From: Shewanella sp. MBTL60-007
GTDB taxonomy: Bacteria > Pseudomonadota > Gammaproteobacteria > Enterobacterales > Shewanellaceae
DNA: 64,000 nt
Direction: 5' to 3'
Assembly (NCBI RefSeq): GCF_019654915.1
Contig: NZ_BPET01000021.1
Span: forward strand, 23,950-87,949
Below are positions 28,708 through 38,504 of this stretch, piece after piece. Below the pieces are notes generated by a model, which saw nothing but the letters and a program-made list of their open reading frames with translations, made no database searches and was not told the DNA's origin. The position numbers and the translations under genes are program-made. Position 1 is the stretch's first letter; every line of letters begins with the position of its first letter.

Positions 28708-30807
28708 ATGGAATTTAAAGCAAGTCTAGGGCAATTAAAACAGATAAAGCCCGCACAACTAAAAGGTATTGGTACACCATTATTGGTCTTAGCCGCTCTG
28801 GCTATGATCATCTTGCCAATGCCTGCATTCCTGCTCGATATCCTTTTTTCATTCAATATCGCACTGGCGTTAGTCGTTTTATTGGTGGCTATCTATAGTG
28901 ACCGCCCCCTAGATTTTGCTGCATTTCCTACCGTATTGCTGGTTGCCACCCTACTTAGGCTTGCACTAAACGTTGCTTCAACGCGAGTGGTGCTGCTAGA
29001 AGGCCATAACGGTGGTGACGCTGCGGGTAAGGTTATTGAAGCCTTTGGCTCCGTAGTTATTGGTGGTAACTATGCCGTGGGTCTCGTGGTTTTCTTAATC
29101 CTTATCATTATTAACTTTGCCGTTGTTACCAAAGGCGCAGGGCGAATTTCAGAGGTGAGTGCTCGCTTTACCCTAGACGCCATGCCAGGTAAGCAGATGG
29201 CTATCGATGCCGATTTAAATGCTGGCTTGTTGACCCAAGAAGAAGCGCGTGCTCGCCGCGCCGAAGTTACCCGCGAGGCCGACTTTTATGGGGCGATGGA
29301 CGGTGCTTCCAAGTTTGTAAAAGGTGATGCGGTCGCCGGTATCTTAATTCTTATTATCAACATCGTCGGCGGCTTTATTATTGGTATGGCGCAGCACGAT
29401 CTCGATTTCGCTACGGCGGCAGAGATCTACACCCTGTTGACGATAGGTGACGGCCTAGTGGCACAGATCCCAGGCTTACTATTGTCTATAGCAGCGGCCT
29501 TGATGGTGACCCGCCAAAACGAATCTGGTGACATGGGCGAAATGGTCATGAGCCAGATGTTTGACAGCCCTAAGTCACTAGCCATCGCCGCAGCGGTTAT
29601 GTTTGTGATGGGTATTGTTCCTGGTATGCCACATTTTGTGTTCCTCTCATTCGCAGCTATCGCGGGTGGTGCGGCTTACTTCATTAAGAAAAAGCAAGAT
29701 ACAGATCGTGAGCGTGCACTTGAGCTTGCTAAGTCAGGGCCTGCAGAGCCAAAAGATGCACAGCCAAAAGAGCTAAGTTGGGACGATGTTCAGCACGTTG
29801 ACACTATCGGCTTGGAAGTGGGTTACCGTTTAATTCCTTTAGTGGATAAAGGCCAAGGCGGAGAGCTACTTGGACGCATTAAGGGCGTACGTAAGAAGTT
29901 GTCTCAAGAGCTAGGTTTCTTGGTACCAGCGGTACATATTCGCGATAACTTAGATCTATCACCCAATGCCTATCGGATCTCATTGATGGGGGTGGCATCG
30001 GGCGAGGCGGAGATCCGTCACGATTGTGAACTTGCGATTAACCCAGGCCAAGTCTATGGCAAACTCGATGGTATCGAGACAAAAGATCCAGCCTTTGGCT
30101 TAGATGCGGTTTGGATCGCTCCTGAAATGCGAGAGCATGCCCAAACCTTAGGTTATACGGTAGTCGATGCCTCAACGGTAGTGGCCACTCACATCAGTCA
30201 GTTGTTGACCAATAATGCAGCTAAACTACTGGGTTATGAAGAAGTACAGCAGCTACTTGAAATGCTAGGTAAACACTCACCTAAGTTGGTAGATGGCTTT
30301 ATTCCAGATGTGATGCCACTAGGTACTGTGGTGAAAGTAATGCAGAACCTGCTGAATGAAGGTGTCTCAATCCGAGACATGAAGACCATAGTTCAAACCT
30401 TATTGGAATATGGTCCTAAGAGCGGCGATACCGAAGTGTTAACCGCAGCGGTACGTATTGCACTAAAACGTATGATTGTTCAGGAGATCAGTGGCCCAGA
30501 GCTCGAAATCCCTGTCATAACTTTGGCGCCAGAGTTGGAACAGATGTTGCATCAGTCTATGCAGGCAACCGGAGGCGATGGTCCGAATATCGAACCAAGT
30601 CTTGCAGAGCGTATGCAGAAGTCACTTGTCGATGCCACGCAGCGACAGGAGATGGTGGGACAGCCCGCAATTTTATTGACATCGGGCATGTTACGTTCAA
30701 CCTTGTCGCGATTTGTTAAGCATACGATCCCAAATTTGCGAGTCATTTCCTATCAGGAAGTGCCCGATGAGAAGCAGATCCGCATCGTCTCGGCAGTGGG
30801 TCAGTAG
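28708..30807 (+). CDS. flhA: Flagellar export protein FlhA
   Basis: Large inner-membrane export component whose cytoplasmic ring receives chaperone-substrate complexes. 699 residues. The N-terminal half has about eight membrane helices; the FHIPEP signature region RFTLDAMPGKQMAIDADLNA is present around residue 155. The C-terminal cytoplasmic domain begins near 355 (LEVGYRLIPLVDKGQGGELL). It ends ISYQEVPDEKQIRIVSAVGQ, as in relatives. flhF follows after 11 bp. Confidence 0.96.
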   Translation: MEFKASLGQLKQIKPAQLKGIGTPLLVLAALAMIILPMPAFLLDILFSFNIALALVVLLVAIYSDRPLDFAAFPTVLLVATLLRLALNVASTRVVLLEGHNGGDAAGKVIEAFGSVVIGGNYAVGLVVFLILIIINFAVVTKGAGRISEVSARFTLDAMPGKQMAIDADLNAGLLTQEEARARRAEVTREADFYGAMDGASKFVKGDAVAGILILIINIVGGFIIGMAQHDLDFATAAEIYTLLTIGDGLVAQIPGLLLSIAAALMVTRQNESGDMGEMVMSQMFDSPKSLAIAAAVMFVMGIVPGMPHFVFLSFAAIAGGAAYFIKKKQDTDRERALELAKSGPAEPKDAQPKELSWDDVQHVDTIGLEVGYRLIPLVDKGQGGELLGRIKGVRKKLSQELGFLVPAVHIRDNLDLSPNAYRISLMGVASGEAEIRHDCELAINPGQVYGKLDGIETKDPAFGLDAVWIAPEMREHAQTLGYTVVDASTVVATHISQLLTNNAAKLLGYEEVQQLLEMLGKHSPKLVDGFIPDVMPLGTVVKVMQNLLNEGVSIRDMKTIVQTLLEYGPKSGDTEVLTAAVRIALKRMIVQEISGPELEIPVITLAPELEQMLHQSMQATGGDGPNIEPSLAERMQKSLVDATQRQEMVGQPAILLTSGMLRSTLSRFVKHTIPNLRVISYQEVPDEKQIRIVSAVGQ

Positions 30808-30818
30808 AGGTCGAATAA

Positions 30819-32228
30819 TTGAAGATTAAAAGGTTTTTAGCAAAAGATATGCGCTCGGCCTTAGCCCAAGTCAAAGAAACATTGGGTTCAGATGCTGTGA
30901 TCATGTCGAATAAGAAGGTCACTGGCGGCATAGAGATTGTGGCAGCCGTAGACTACGATGAGCCAAAGCCAAAAATTACGGCGGCAACGCCATCGGCTGC
31001 TATGTTCACCGATTTAGCCGAAGAGAAGGTCACTCTTGGTGCACGTCTCAATGCGAAAGCTAATGTGAAAGCCGAAACTCGCGCCGCACCGACGCCCGCT
31101 CCAGACTCATTGCAGGCATTATTAGAACGTCAGCAGAGCCGCATTAATCAACAGGCACAACCCACGCGAAGCGACGAGCTTGATATGCCTGAGTGGGCAA
31201 AAGGGCTGCAAGCACAACAGAGCAAACATGAGCCTGTAAAAGCAGAGTTTACCCCTAATCGCGCACCAGATAACTTTAATGCAAGCAAACAGAACAGTAG
31301 CGCCGAGATGGATGCTATGAAAGAGGAGTTAGCCTCGATTAGAAGCTTGCTCACTCATCAAGTTAACACCTTAATGGCCGAGCAGAAGAAGCGTCTCGAT
31401 CCTGTGGGTGCCATGTTAGAAAGCAAATTGCTCGAAGCAGAGTTTTCCCCTGAGATAGCGCAAAAGCTGTCAGGTTTGACTGAACATTACTCGCCAGCTG
31501 AACTGGTCGCTTCTCTGCCACGTTGTTTAGCCAATATGCTTGATAATCAAGGCGACGATATCGTACGTCAAGGTGGTGTGGTCGCTTTTGTTGGGCCAAC
31601 AGGCGTTGGTAAGACAACAACAGTGGCGAAATTAGCCGCACGTTTTGCCGCATATCACGGCTCAGATCAAGTTGCGCTCATTACTACGGACCATTATCGC
31701 ATTGGAGCCTTTGAGCAATTGGCAACTTATGGCAAGATAATGGGATGCCCTGTAAAACAGGCTCATGATTTTAATGAGTTAGAGCAAATACTTTATCAAT
31801 TTAGAAACCGTAAGTTGGTACTCATTGATACAGCAGGTATGGGGCAGCGCGATCAGCGATTATTCCAGCAACTCGACAGCTTAGCGGCAAATAGCAGATT
31901 ACCTATTCGTAGTTATCTGGTAATGTCTGCAACAGGACAGCGCCGAGTATTAGAAGATGCTGTCAAACAGTTTACACGTATCCCGCTTTCAGGCGCGGTA
32001 CTGACAAAATTAGATGAATCAATTTCACTAGCGCCAGCGTTAAGTGTTTTGATTCAAAATGGGTTGCCTTTAAGTTATGTAACAGACGGACAAAGAGTGC
32101 CAGAAGATATGCAGGTGGCAGATACTCTTTCCCTTGCTAAGCACGCGTTAGCAGCATTAGATAACAAACCTATAGAACCATTACAGAATAGTGAAGGGTC
32201 ACATGAGATGACCTATGCATTTGAGTGA
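30819..32228 (+). CDS. flhF: Polar flagellar site-selection GTPase FlhF
   Basis: SRP-type GTPase that places the flagellum at the pole. Starts with TTG (MKIKRFLAKDMRSALAQVKE); no ATG is near. Domains: B domain (1-130, low complexity at 85-170), N domain, and G domain with G1 GPTGVGKTTTVAKLAARF, the DHYRIGAFEQL segment, G3 DTAGMGQRD and G4 TKLDE. 469 residues, within the family range. flhG follows after 4 bp. Confidence 0.95.
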   Translation: MKIKRFLAKDMRSALAQVKETLGSDAVIMSNKKVTGGIEIVAAVDYDEPKPKITAATPSAAMFTDLAEEKVTLGARLNAKANVKAETRAAPTPAPDSLQALLERQQSRINQQAQPTRSDELDMPEWAKGLQAQQSKHEPVKAEFTPNRAPDNFNASKQNSSAEMDAMKEELASIRSLLTHQVNTLMAEQKKRLDPVGAMLESKLLEAEFSPEIAQKLSGLTEHYSPAELVASLPRCLANMLDNQGDDIVRQGGVVAFVGPTGVGKTTTVAKLAARFAAYHGSDQVALITTDHYRIGAFEQLATYGKIMGCPVKQAHDFNELEQILYQFRNRKLVLIDTAGMGQRDQRLFQQLDSLAANSRLPIRSYLVMSATGQRRVLEDAVKQFTRIPLSGAVLTKLDESISLAPALSVLIQNGLPLSYVTDGQRVPEDMQVADTLSLAKHALAALDNKPIEPLQNSEGSHEMTYAFE

Positions 32229-32232
32229 AGCC

Positions 32233-33114
32233 ATGACTCCGGATCAAGCAAGCGGTTTACGTATGATGAATCAGCCAAATAATGAAAAAGTAAAAGTAAT
32301 CGCCGTATCAGGTGGTAAAGGTGGTGTTGGTAAAACCAGCGTGTCAATTAATACGGCTGTAGCCTTGGCAGAAAAAGGCAAGCGAGTATTAGTGTTGGAC
32401 GCTGACTTAGGTCTAGCTAACGTTGATGTGATGCTAGGCTTACGTGCCGAGCGAAATTTATCTCATGTTTTATCCGGAGATGCCGAATTAGATGATGTGA
32501 TCTTAAGAGGCCCTAAAGGAATAGGTATTATTCCGGCCACTTCTGGCACTCAGGCGATGGTGGAACTGACACAGGCTCAACATGCAGGTCTTATTCGTGC
32601 GTTTAGTGAGATGAGAACTCAATTCGATATTCTTATTGTCGATACTGCGGCAGGTATATCGGATATGGTGCTAAGCTTTTCTCGTGCTTCACAAGACGTA
32701 TTGATTGTGGTGTGCGACGAACCGACATCAATTACCGATGCTTACGCGCTGATTAAGATTTTAAGTCGTGAACACGGTGTGTTCCGCTTTAAGATTGTGG
32801 CGAATATGGTACGCAGTCTCCGTGAAGGAATGGAGCTGTTTGCCAAGCTTAGCAAGGTAACCGACAGATTCCTTGATGTCGCGTTAGAGTTAGTTGCAAC
32901 CGTGCCATATGATGAGAACTTACGTAAGTCTGTGCGCAAGCAAAAGCTGATTGTTGAGGCGTTTCCAAAGTCTCCAGCCGCGATTGCCTATCAGGGACTG
33001 GCGAATAAAATCATGAGCTGGCCAGTACCATCGCAACCTGGTGGACATTTAGAGTTTTTCGTTGAACGTCTAGTTCAACGCCCTGATTATCAAGAGGATA
33101 AGTCGGGTGAATAA
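32233..33114 (+). CDS. flhG: Flagellar number regulator FlhG (FleN), MinD-like ATPase
   Basis: FlhG limits flagellar number by acting on FlhF and on FlrA. The N-terminus after ATG 32233 reads MTPDQASGLRMMNQ, matching the DQAxxLR motif known to activate FlhF GTPase, which supports this start over ATG 32215. The deviant Walker A is GGKGGVGKTS, Walker B region VLVLDADLGLANVDVMLGL. A C-terminal helical region (KIMSWPVP...FFVERLV) probably includes the membrane-targeting helix. 293 residues. It overlaps fliA by 8 bp. Confidence 0.95.
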   Translation: MTPDQASGLRMMNQPNNEKVKVIAVSGGKGGVGKTSVSINTAVALAEKGKRVLVLDADLGLANVDVMLGLRAERNLSHVLSGDAELDDVILRGPKGIGIIPATSGTQAMVELTQAQHAGLIRAFSEMRTQFDILIVDTAAGISDMVLSFSRASQDVLIVVCDEPTSITDAYALIKILSREHGVFRFKIVANMVRSLREGMELFAKLSKVTDRFLDVALELVATVPYDENLRKSVRKQKLIVEAFPKSPAAIAYQGLANKIMSWPVPSQPGGHLEFFVERLVQRPDYQEDKSGE

Positions 33115-33826
33115 AGCGGCCGCGTATACTCGTTTTGATAATAAGACGTCTATCGTTGAACAGTATGCACCGCTTGTAAAAAGAATAGCTCACCATCTTT
33201 TAGCTCGTTTACCCGCATCAGTGCAGTTAGATGACTTGTTGCAGGCGGGCATGATGGGGCTGTTAGAAGCGTCATCGAATTTTGATGGTAGTAAAGGCGC
33301 CAAGTTCGAAACCTTCGCAGGTATTCGAATTCGTGGCTCCATGTTAGATGAGATCCGCCGAGGCGATTGGGTACCGCGTTCAGTACATCGTAACCAGCGC
33401 CGGGTGGCTCAGGTAATCGATGAACTTGAGCAAGAGCTAGGTCGTGATGCTCGCGATGGCGAAATCGCCGAGCGGCTTGAGATCTCACTCGAAGAGTACC
33501 ACACAATTTTAAACGACGTTTCAGTTGGAAAAGTTGTCGGTATAGAAGATTTAGGCGTGGCAGTTGAAAGTACTAATCCTGAAGACTGCCACCAAGATAA
33601 TGCTTTTGAATCACTCGCCGAAGTCGAGTTTCATTCAGCGTTAGTCGATGCGATCAAGCAATTGCCAGAAAGAGATGCGCTGGTATTGTCGCTATATTAC
33701 GATGAAGCATTAAATTTAAAAGAGATTGGGGCCATTCTTGAGGTCAGCGAGTCTAGAGTCAGCCAGATCCACAGTCAGGCGATGCTAAGACTCAAAGGAA
33801 AACTCAAGCACTGGACACAAGAATAA
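33107..33826 (+). CDS. fliA: Flagellar sigma factor FliA (sigma-28)
   Basis: Transcribes late flagellar genes such as the second flagellin here. GTG start within the end of flhG. Region 2 (QLDDLLQAGMMGLLEASSNF, FETFAGIRIRGSMLDEIRRG) and region 4 (RDALVLSLYYDEALNLKEIG, VSESRVSQIHSQAMLRLKGK) are complete. 239 residues. It should recognise the promoter at 5062. FlgM, its anti-sigma factor, is not in the window. Confidence 0.95.
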   Translation: MNKAAAYTRFDNKTSIVEQYAPLVKRIAHHLLARLPASVQLDDLLQAGMMGLLEASSNFDGSKGAKFETFAGIRIRGSMLDEIRRGDWVPRSVHRNQRRVAQVIDELEQELGRDARDGEIAERLEISLEEYHTILNDVSVGKVVGIEDLGVAVESTNPEDCHQDNAFESLAEVEFHSALVDAIKQLPERDALVLSLYYDEALNLKEIGAILEVSESRVSQIHSQAMLRLKGKLKHWTQE

Positions 33827-33887
33827 TATCAACAATACTTGATACCACATTACACGAGCAATAAAAGCGCGCCCAGCGGAGGAAACC

Positions 33888-34271
33888 TTGGACAAGAATA
33901 TGAAGATTCTTGTTGTTGACGACTTTTCAACAATGAGACGTATCATTAAGAACTTGTTACGTGACTTGGGATTTAACAATACCCAAGAAGCCGATGACGG
34001 TTCAACAGCCTTACCTATGTTACAAAAGGGCGATTTTGATTTCGTCGTTACCGATTGGAACATGCCAGGTATGCAAGGTATTGATTTATTAAAGGCTATT
34101 CGTGCCGATGATAACCTCAAGCACCTACCCGTATTGATGGTGACAGCAGAAGCGAAGCGTGAGCAGATCATTGCCGCAGCACAAGCTGGTGTGAATGGCT
34201 ATGTGGTTAAACCTTTTACTGCCGCCACACTAAAAGAGAAGTTGGACAAAATCTTCGAGAGACTCGGCTAA
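33888..34271 (+). CDS. cheY: Chemotaxis response regulator CheY
   Basis: Single receiver domain that, once phosphorylated, binds FliM and reverses the motor. All key residues are visible: D11-D12, phosphoacceptor D56 (VVTDWNMPG), T86 (VTAEA) and K108 (VVKPF). 127 residues. The TTG start is selected because GGAGGAAA lies just upstream at the proper distance; an ATG 12 nt inside would lack MDKN. Next is cheZ after 13 bp. Confidence 0.95.
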   Translation: MDKNMKILVVDDFSTMRRIIKNLLRDLGFNNTQEADDGSTALPMLQKGDFDFVVTDWNMPGMQGIDLLKAIRADDNLKHLPVLMVTAEAKREQIIAAAQAGVNGYVVKPFTAATLKEKLDKIFERLG

Positions 34272-34284
34272 GCAAGGATGAGCT

Positions 34285-35022
34285 ATGCAGCAACAATCTT
34301 CAGCGCTGATTACTCTTGAGCAAGCTGAGAGGCTAGTTGCGCTCCTAAGTCAAGGAGAGCAAGAAAGTGCAGATGAATTGGTCAGAGAAATTGCCGCGCC
34401 AATTCAAAAGGATCTCTTCGATGAAGTTGGACGTTTAACTCGCCAACTCCATAGCGCGATTTCTGATTTTCAGTTCGATACGCGCTTAATCGAGCTAGCC
34501 AATACCGAGATCCCAGATGCAAAAGAGCGCTTAACCTACGTCATTGATATGACGGAGCAAGCAGCAAACAAGACGATGGATGCGGTCGAGGAGTGTTTAC
34601 CTCTGGCAAGCGCACTTAGCGACAATATTCAAGCAGTAAAACCGGCGTGGGATAAACTCATGCGCCGAGAATTACCGCTAACTGAATTTAAAACGCTATG
34701 TCATGACATCCAGCAGTTTGTCGAAAGAAGTGAGTCGGATGCGAGTCGGGTTAAAGAACTTCTGAACCAAATTCTACTGGCACAAGACTTTCAAGACTTA
34801 ACCGGACAAATGATCCGTAGAGTCATCGAGCTCGTTAGGGAAGTTGAAAATAGTCTGGTGTCGATGTTGACCGCATTTGGTGAGCAACCAGCAACAGCGA
34901 CGAATGACAATCCAAAACGAAATGTTGAAGCGGAAGGTCCTATAATGAACGCCGAGCACCGCCAGGATGTGGTGACAGGTCAAGATGAAGTTGACGATCT
35001 GCTTTCGAGTCTAGGTTTTTAA
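34285..35022 (+). CDS. cheZ: CheY phosphatase CheZ
   Basis: Dephosphorylates CheY-P. The long central helical hairpin contains the catalytic segment LAQDFQDLTGQMIRRVIELV with the catalytic Gln. The C-terminal peptide QDEVDDLLSSLGF is the CheY-docking tail. 245 residues. It resembles the FliM N-terminal peptide and three repeats in CheA (see findings). Confidence 0.94.
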   Translation: MQQQSSALITLEQAERLVALLSQGEQESADELVREIAAPIQKDLFDEVGRLTRQLHSAISDFQFDTRLIELANTEIPDAKERLTYVIDMTEQAANKTMDAVEECLPLASALSDNIQAVKPAWDKLMRRELPLTEFKTLCHDIQQFVERSESDASRVKELLNQILLAQDFQDLTGQMIRRVIELVREVENSLVSMLTAFGEQPATATNDNPKRNVEAEGPIMNAEHRQDVVTGQDEVDDLLSSLGF

Positions 35023-35034
35023 GGGAGTCAAAGA

Positions 35035-37251
35035 ATGTCCTTTGATGTTGATGAAGAGATACTGCAGGACTTTTTGATTGAAGCTGGAGAAATATTAGAG
35101 CTTCTACAGGAACAGCTGGTAGCGTTAGAAAATAACCCTGACGATACTGATCTGCTTAACGCCATATTTCGAGGCTTCCACACCGTTAAAGGTGGTGCAG
35201 GATTTCTTGGCTTATCCCCGATGGTGGATGTCTGTCATGAAGCGGAGAACACCTTCGATCTACTGCGCACAGGTAAGCGTGGCGTCTCTGCAAGCTTAAT
35301 GGATGTTATCCTACAAGCGGTCGACTCCATCAACTCAATGTTCGCAGAAACTCAAGCTGGCCAGCCTCAATCTCCAGCTGAGCCTGCATTGCTCACGCAG
35401 CTAAAAAAATTAAGCGCAGGTGAGTTGCTCCCATCAGAAATGGCAGATTCTCAAGTCTCGGAACCCGCGCCCGTCGCCGAAGAGGTTGTTGAGCAAGTCC
35501 TAGTAGAGCATGAGGTTCAAGAAAGCTGCGCTGTCGAGCAAGCGACAGAAGAAGTGGCAGGCAGTATAGATGATATCGACGATGCCGAGTTTGAAGCCTT
35601 ATTAGATGCCTTACACGGCTCAGGTAAGGGGCCAGGTGTCAGCGAGCAGCCAGCTTCGACACTTGAGCAGCCAGCGTCAGATGATATTACCGATGATGAA
35701 TTTGAATCTTTGCTCGATGAGCTTCACGGTTCGGGCCAGTTTAAGGCGCCATCGGCAACTCCAGCTAAAATAGAACCCAGTTCTTCTGATGTCGACTCTG
35801 ACGAAATTACCGATGATGAGTTTGAGCGACTACTCGATGAGCTACATGGATCAGGTGCTGGCCCAGGTAACCAATCTAGTGCAAATGTGTCGACTGAGCA
35901 GGCGAGTCAATCGACTCCAGTCGTACAGGCAATCACGACCTCACAGCAGGCTGTCGATGTTCAAGCGGAAGCTAAAACTTCCCCAATACCAGAAGTTAAA
36001 CCAGAACCAAAGCCAGAGTTGAAGCCTGCCTCTAAAGCAGCGCCAAAAGCGGGCGGCAACAATATGCCGCAAGCCGAAACGACAGTTAGGGTTGATACTT
36101 CAAGACTCGACCAGATCATGAATATGGTGGGCGAGCTGGTATTGGTGCGAAACCGTTTACTAAGTCTTGGGATCTCTCGTGATGATGAAGAGATGTCTAA
36201 GGCATTAGCTAATTTAGACTTGGTCACCGCCGATCTTCAAGGTGCGGTGATGAAGACGCGTATGCAGCCAATTAAGAAAGTCTTTGGCCGTTTCCCACGG
36301 GTGGTTCGAGATCTGGCTCGTAGTCTCAATAAAGAGATCGATCTTGTGATGGTGGGTGAAGATACCGACCTAGATAAAAACTTAGTCGAAGCGCTCGCCG
36401 ACCCTCTAGTGCATCTAGTTAGAAACTCGGTCGACCATGGTATTGAGATGCCTGATGATCGCGAAGCTAACGGTAAAGAGCGCACCGGAACCATCACGCT
36501 ATCTGCAAGCCAAGAGGGCGACCACATCCTGCTTAAAATTGAGGATGATGGCGCAGGAATGGATCCAGAAAAGCTAAAGGGAATCGCGATTAGTCGCGGT
36601 GTACTCGATGAGGACGCTGCCGCACGCATGAGCGATGAAGAGGCTTATAACCTGATTTTTGCTCCGGGCTTCTCAACTAAAGTCGAGATCTCAGATATAT
36701 CCGGCCGTGGTGTCGGCATGGATGTCGTTAAAACCCGTATTACTCAGTTAAATGGTTCGGTGCATATCGACTCCCAGCAAGGAAAAGGCACTCGTCTTGA
36801 GATTAAGGTGCCACTGACGCTAGCGATTATGCCAACCTTGATGGTTGAGGTTGCAGAGCAAGTATTTGCTTTACCACTGTCGAGTGTGAACGAAATTTTC
36901 CATCTCGATTTGACTAAGACCAATGTGGTCGATGGTCAGTTAACTGTGATTGTACGTGATAAGGCAGTCCCCTTGTTCTATCTAGAGAAGTGGTTATCTC
37001 GTAAAGAGTTAGGCTTTAGTCACGGAGACAAACAACATGGTCACGTGGTGATTGTCCAATTGGGTACCATGCAGATAGGCTTTGTGGTTGACTCACTTAT
37101 TGGACAAGAAGAGGTGGTCATTAAGCCACTAGGCACGCTTTTACACGGTACGCCAGGAATGGCCGGTGCAACCATTACTTCTGATGGTGGTATCGCATTG
37201 ATTTTAGATGTACCAGGTCTATTGAAATATTACGCACGTAATAAGAGCTAA
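35035..37251 (+). CDS. cheA: Chemotaxis histidine kinase CheA
   Basis: Kinase of the chemotaxis array. HPt domain at 1-105 with phosphorylated H49 (FRGFHTVKGGAGFLG). From about 120 to 345 there is an acidic, P/E/Q-rich linker with three copies of D-(D/E)-I-x-D-x-E-F-E-x-L-L-D-x-L-H-G-S-G at about residues 179-197, 216-235 and 255-274. No folded P2 domain is obvious. Then the dimerisation domain (LDQIMNMVGELVLVRNRLLS), the ATPase domain (HLVRNSVDHGIE, DDGAGMDP, GRGVGMDVVKT) and the CheW-like P5 domain. 738 residues. A terminator follows at 37263. Confidence 0.95.
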   Translation: MSFDVDEEILQDFLIEAGEILELLQEQLVALENNPDDTDLLNAIFRGFHTVKGGAGFLGLSPMVDVCHEAENTFDLLRTGKRGVSASLMDVILQAVDSINSMFAETQAGQPQSPAEPALLTQLKKLSAGELLPSEMADSQVSEPAPVAEEVVEQVLVEHEVQESCAVEQATEEVAGSIDDIDDAEFEALLDALHGSGKGPGVSEQPASTLEQPASDDITDDEFESLLDELHGSGQFKAPSATPAKIEPSSSDVDSDEITDDEFERLLDELHGSGAGPGNQSSANVSTEQASQSTPVVQAITTSQQAVDVQAEAKTSPIPEVKPEPKPELKPASKAAPKAGGNNMPQAETTVRVDTSRLDQIMNMVGELVLVRNRLLSLGISRDDEEMSKALANLDLVTADLQGAVMKTRMQPIKKVFGRFPRVVRDLARSLNKEIDLVMVGEDTDLDKNLVEALADPLVHLVRNSVDHGIEMPDDREANGKERTGTITLSASQEGDHILLKIEDDGAGMDPEKLKGIAISRGVLDEDAAARMSDEEAYNLIFAPGFSTKVEISDISGRGVGMDVVKTRITQLNGSVHIDSQQGKGTRLEIKVPLTLAIMPTLMVEVAEQVFALPLSSVNEIFHLDLTKTNVVDGQLTVIVRDKAVPLFYLEKWLSRKELGFSHGDKQHGHVVIVQLGTMQIGFVVDSLIGQEEVVIKPLGTLLHGTPGMAGATITSDGGIALILDVPGLLKYYARNKS

Positions 37252-37262
37252 CAGGATTAGCG

Positions 37263-37300
37263 AGGGAATAGCAGGAAAGCGTTCTGTTATTCCCTTTTTT
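37263..37300 (+). terminator. Terminator or attenuator between cheA and cheB
   Basis: AGGGAATAGCAG at 37263-37274 pairs with CTGTTATTCCCT at 37284-37295 (one G-T pair), followed by five more T. cheB begins about 45 nt later without a clear promoter, so partial read-through is likely. Confidence 0.8.
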
Positions 37301-37343
37301 AATACGGCATTGAACCAGCCTGAGATGCAGTATAGGAATTTGA

Positions 37344-38504
37344 ATGGCCATAAAAGTTTTAGTTGTTGACGATTCGAGCTTTTTTAGACGACGGGTGAGT
37401 GAGATTGTCAATCGGGATCCTGAGCTTGAAGTGATAGGCACCGCAGCAAATGGTGCAGAGGCCGTTAAGATGGCGGCTGAGCTTAATCCCCAAGTGATCA
37501 CCATGGATATTGAGATGCCAGTCATGGATGGGATCACAGCTGTTAGAGAGATCATGGCGAGCAAGCCTATTCCGATCTTGATGTTTTCGTCATTGACTCA
37601 CGATGGTGCTAAAGCCACGCTCGAAGCGTTAGATGCCGGAGCGTTAGACTTTTTACCTAAGCGTTTTGAGGATATCGCTAGCAATAAAGATGACGCGATA
37701 GCACTGCTGCAGCAGCGAATTAGAGCCTTGGGGCGTCGACGTCTGTTTAGACCGATAGCGAGGGCAGTACCTGCGAATGATAAAGCGCAAGTGAGTGGTG
37801 AACGTACTCGTCCTATTTCTAGCTTCTCTCGAAGTGCAGTTAATACAGCTACCGCAACGAATCACGCTGCAGAGGCAAGTGACAAGCCCGCGGCTCGTAG
37901 TAGTGTGGTAACCCGTAGCAGCGGTAAGAAATATAAAGCGTTAATGATCGGCACCTCTACAGGTGGCCCGGTTGCGCTGCAAAAGGTGCTCACGCAATTT
38001 CCTGCTAATTACCCACATCCTATTTTACTTATCCAGCATATGCCTGCAGCGTTTACGCCTACATTTGCGGCAAGATTGAATGGTTTATGTAGAATCGAGG
38101 TGAAAGAGGCCGAGACTGGAGAGTTATTGCGTCCGGGTTGTGCTTATCTCGCACCGGGTGGCATGCAGATGATGTTAGAGCGTGGCGGCGCTTATGGCAA
38201 AATCAAAGTCATTGCGGGTAAGCCTGATATGAATTACAAACCCTGTGTCGATATCTCATTCGCTTCGGCTTCTAAAGTGATCGGTGGTGATGTATTAGCC
38301 GTTGTTTTAACTGGCATGGGAGCCGATGGCCGAGAAGGAGCTAGGATGCTTAAGAGTATTGGCGCGACAATCTGGGCACAAGATGAAGCTAGCTGTGTGG
38401 TTTATGGAATGCCACAAGCTGTAGCGGCGGCAGGAATCGCCACAAAGTCGATTGCCCTTGAGCATATGGCTGAGTCGATTCTAAAAGAGACGGCTAATGG
38501 CTAA
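37344..38504 (+). CDS. cheB: Chemoreceptor methylesterase CheB
   Basis: Removes methyl groups from chemoreceptors and adjusts adaptation. Receiver domain 1-120 with [16 protein letters not shown] and the phosphoacceptor in [11 protein letters not shown]. The catalytic domain begins near 195: serine motif [14 protein letters not shown], histidine in [14 protein letters not shown], aspartate in [12 protein letters not shown]. The linker (130-190) is S/T/A-rich. 386 residues. The last 8 bp overlap the next gene. Confidence 0.95.
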   Translation: MAIKVLVVDDSSFFRRRVSEIVNRDPELEVIGTAANGAEAVKMAAELNPQVITMDIEMPVMDGITAVREIMASKPIPILMFSSLTHDGAKATLEALDAGALDFLPKRFEDIASNKDDAIALLQQRIRALGRRRLFRPIARAVPANDKAQVSGERTRPISSFSRSAVNTATATNHAAEASDKPAARSSVVTRSSGKKYKALMIGTSTGGPVALQKVLTQFPANYPHPILLIQHMPAAFTPTFAARLNGLCRIEVKEAETGELLRPGCAYLAPGGMQMMLERGGAYGKIKVIAGKPDMNYKPCVDISFASASKVIGGDVLAVVLTGMGADGREGARMLKSIGATIWAQDEASCVVYGMPQAVAAAGIATKSIALEHMAESILKETANG

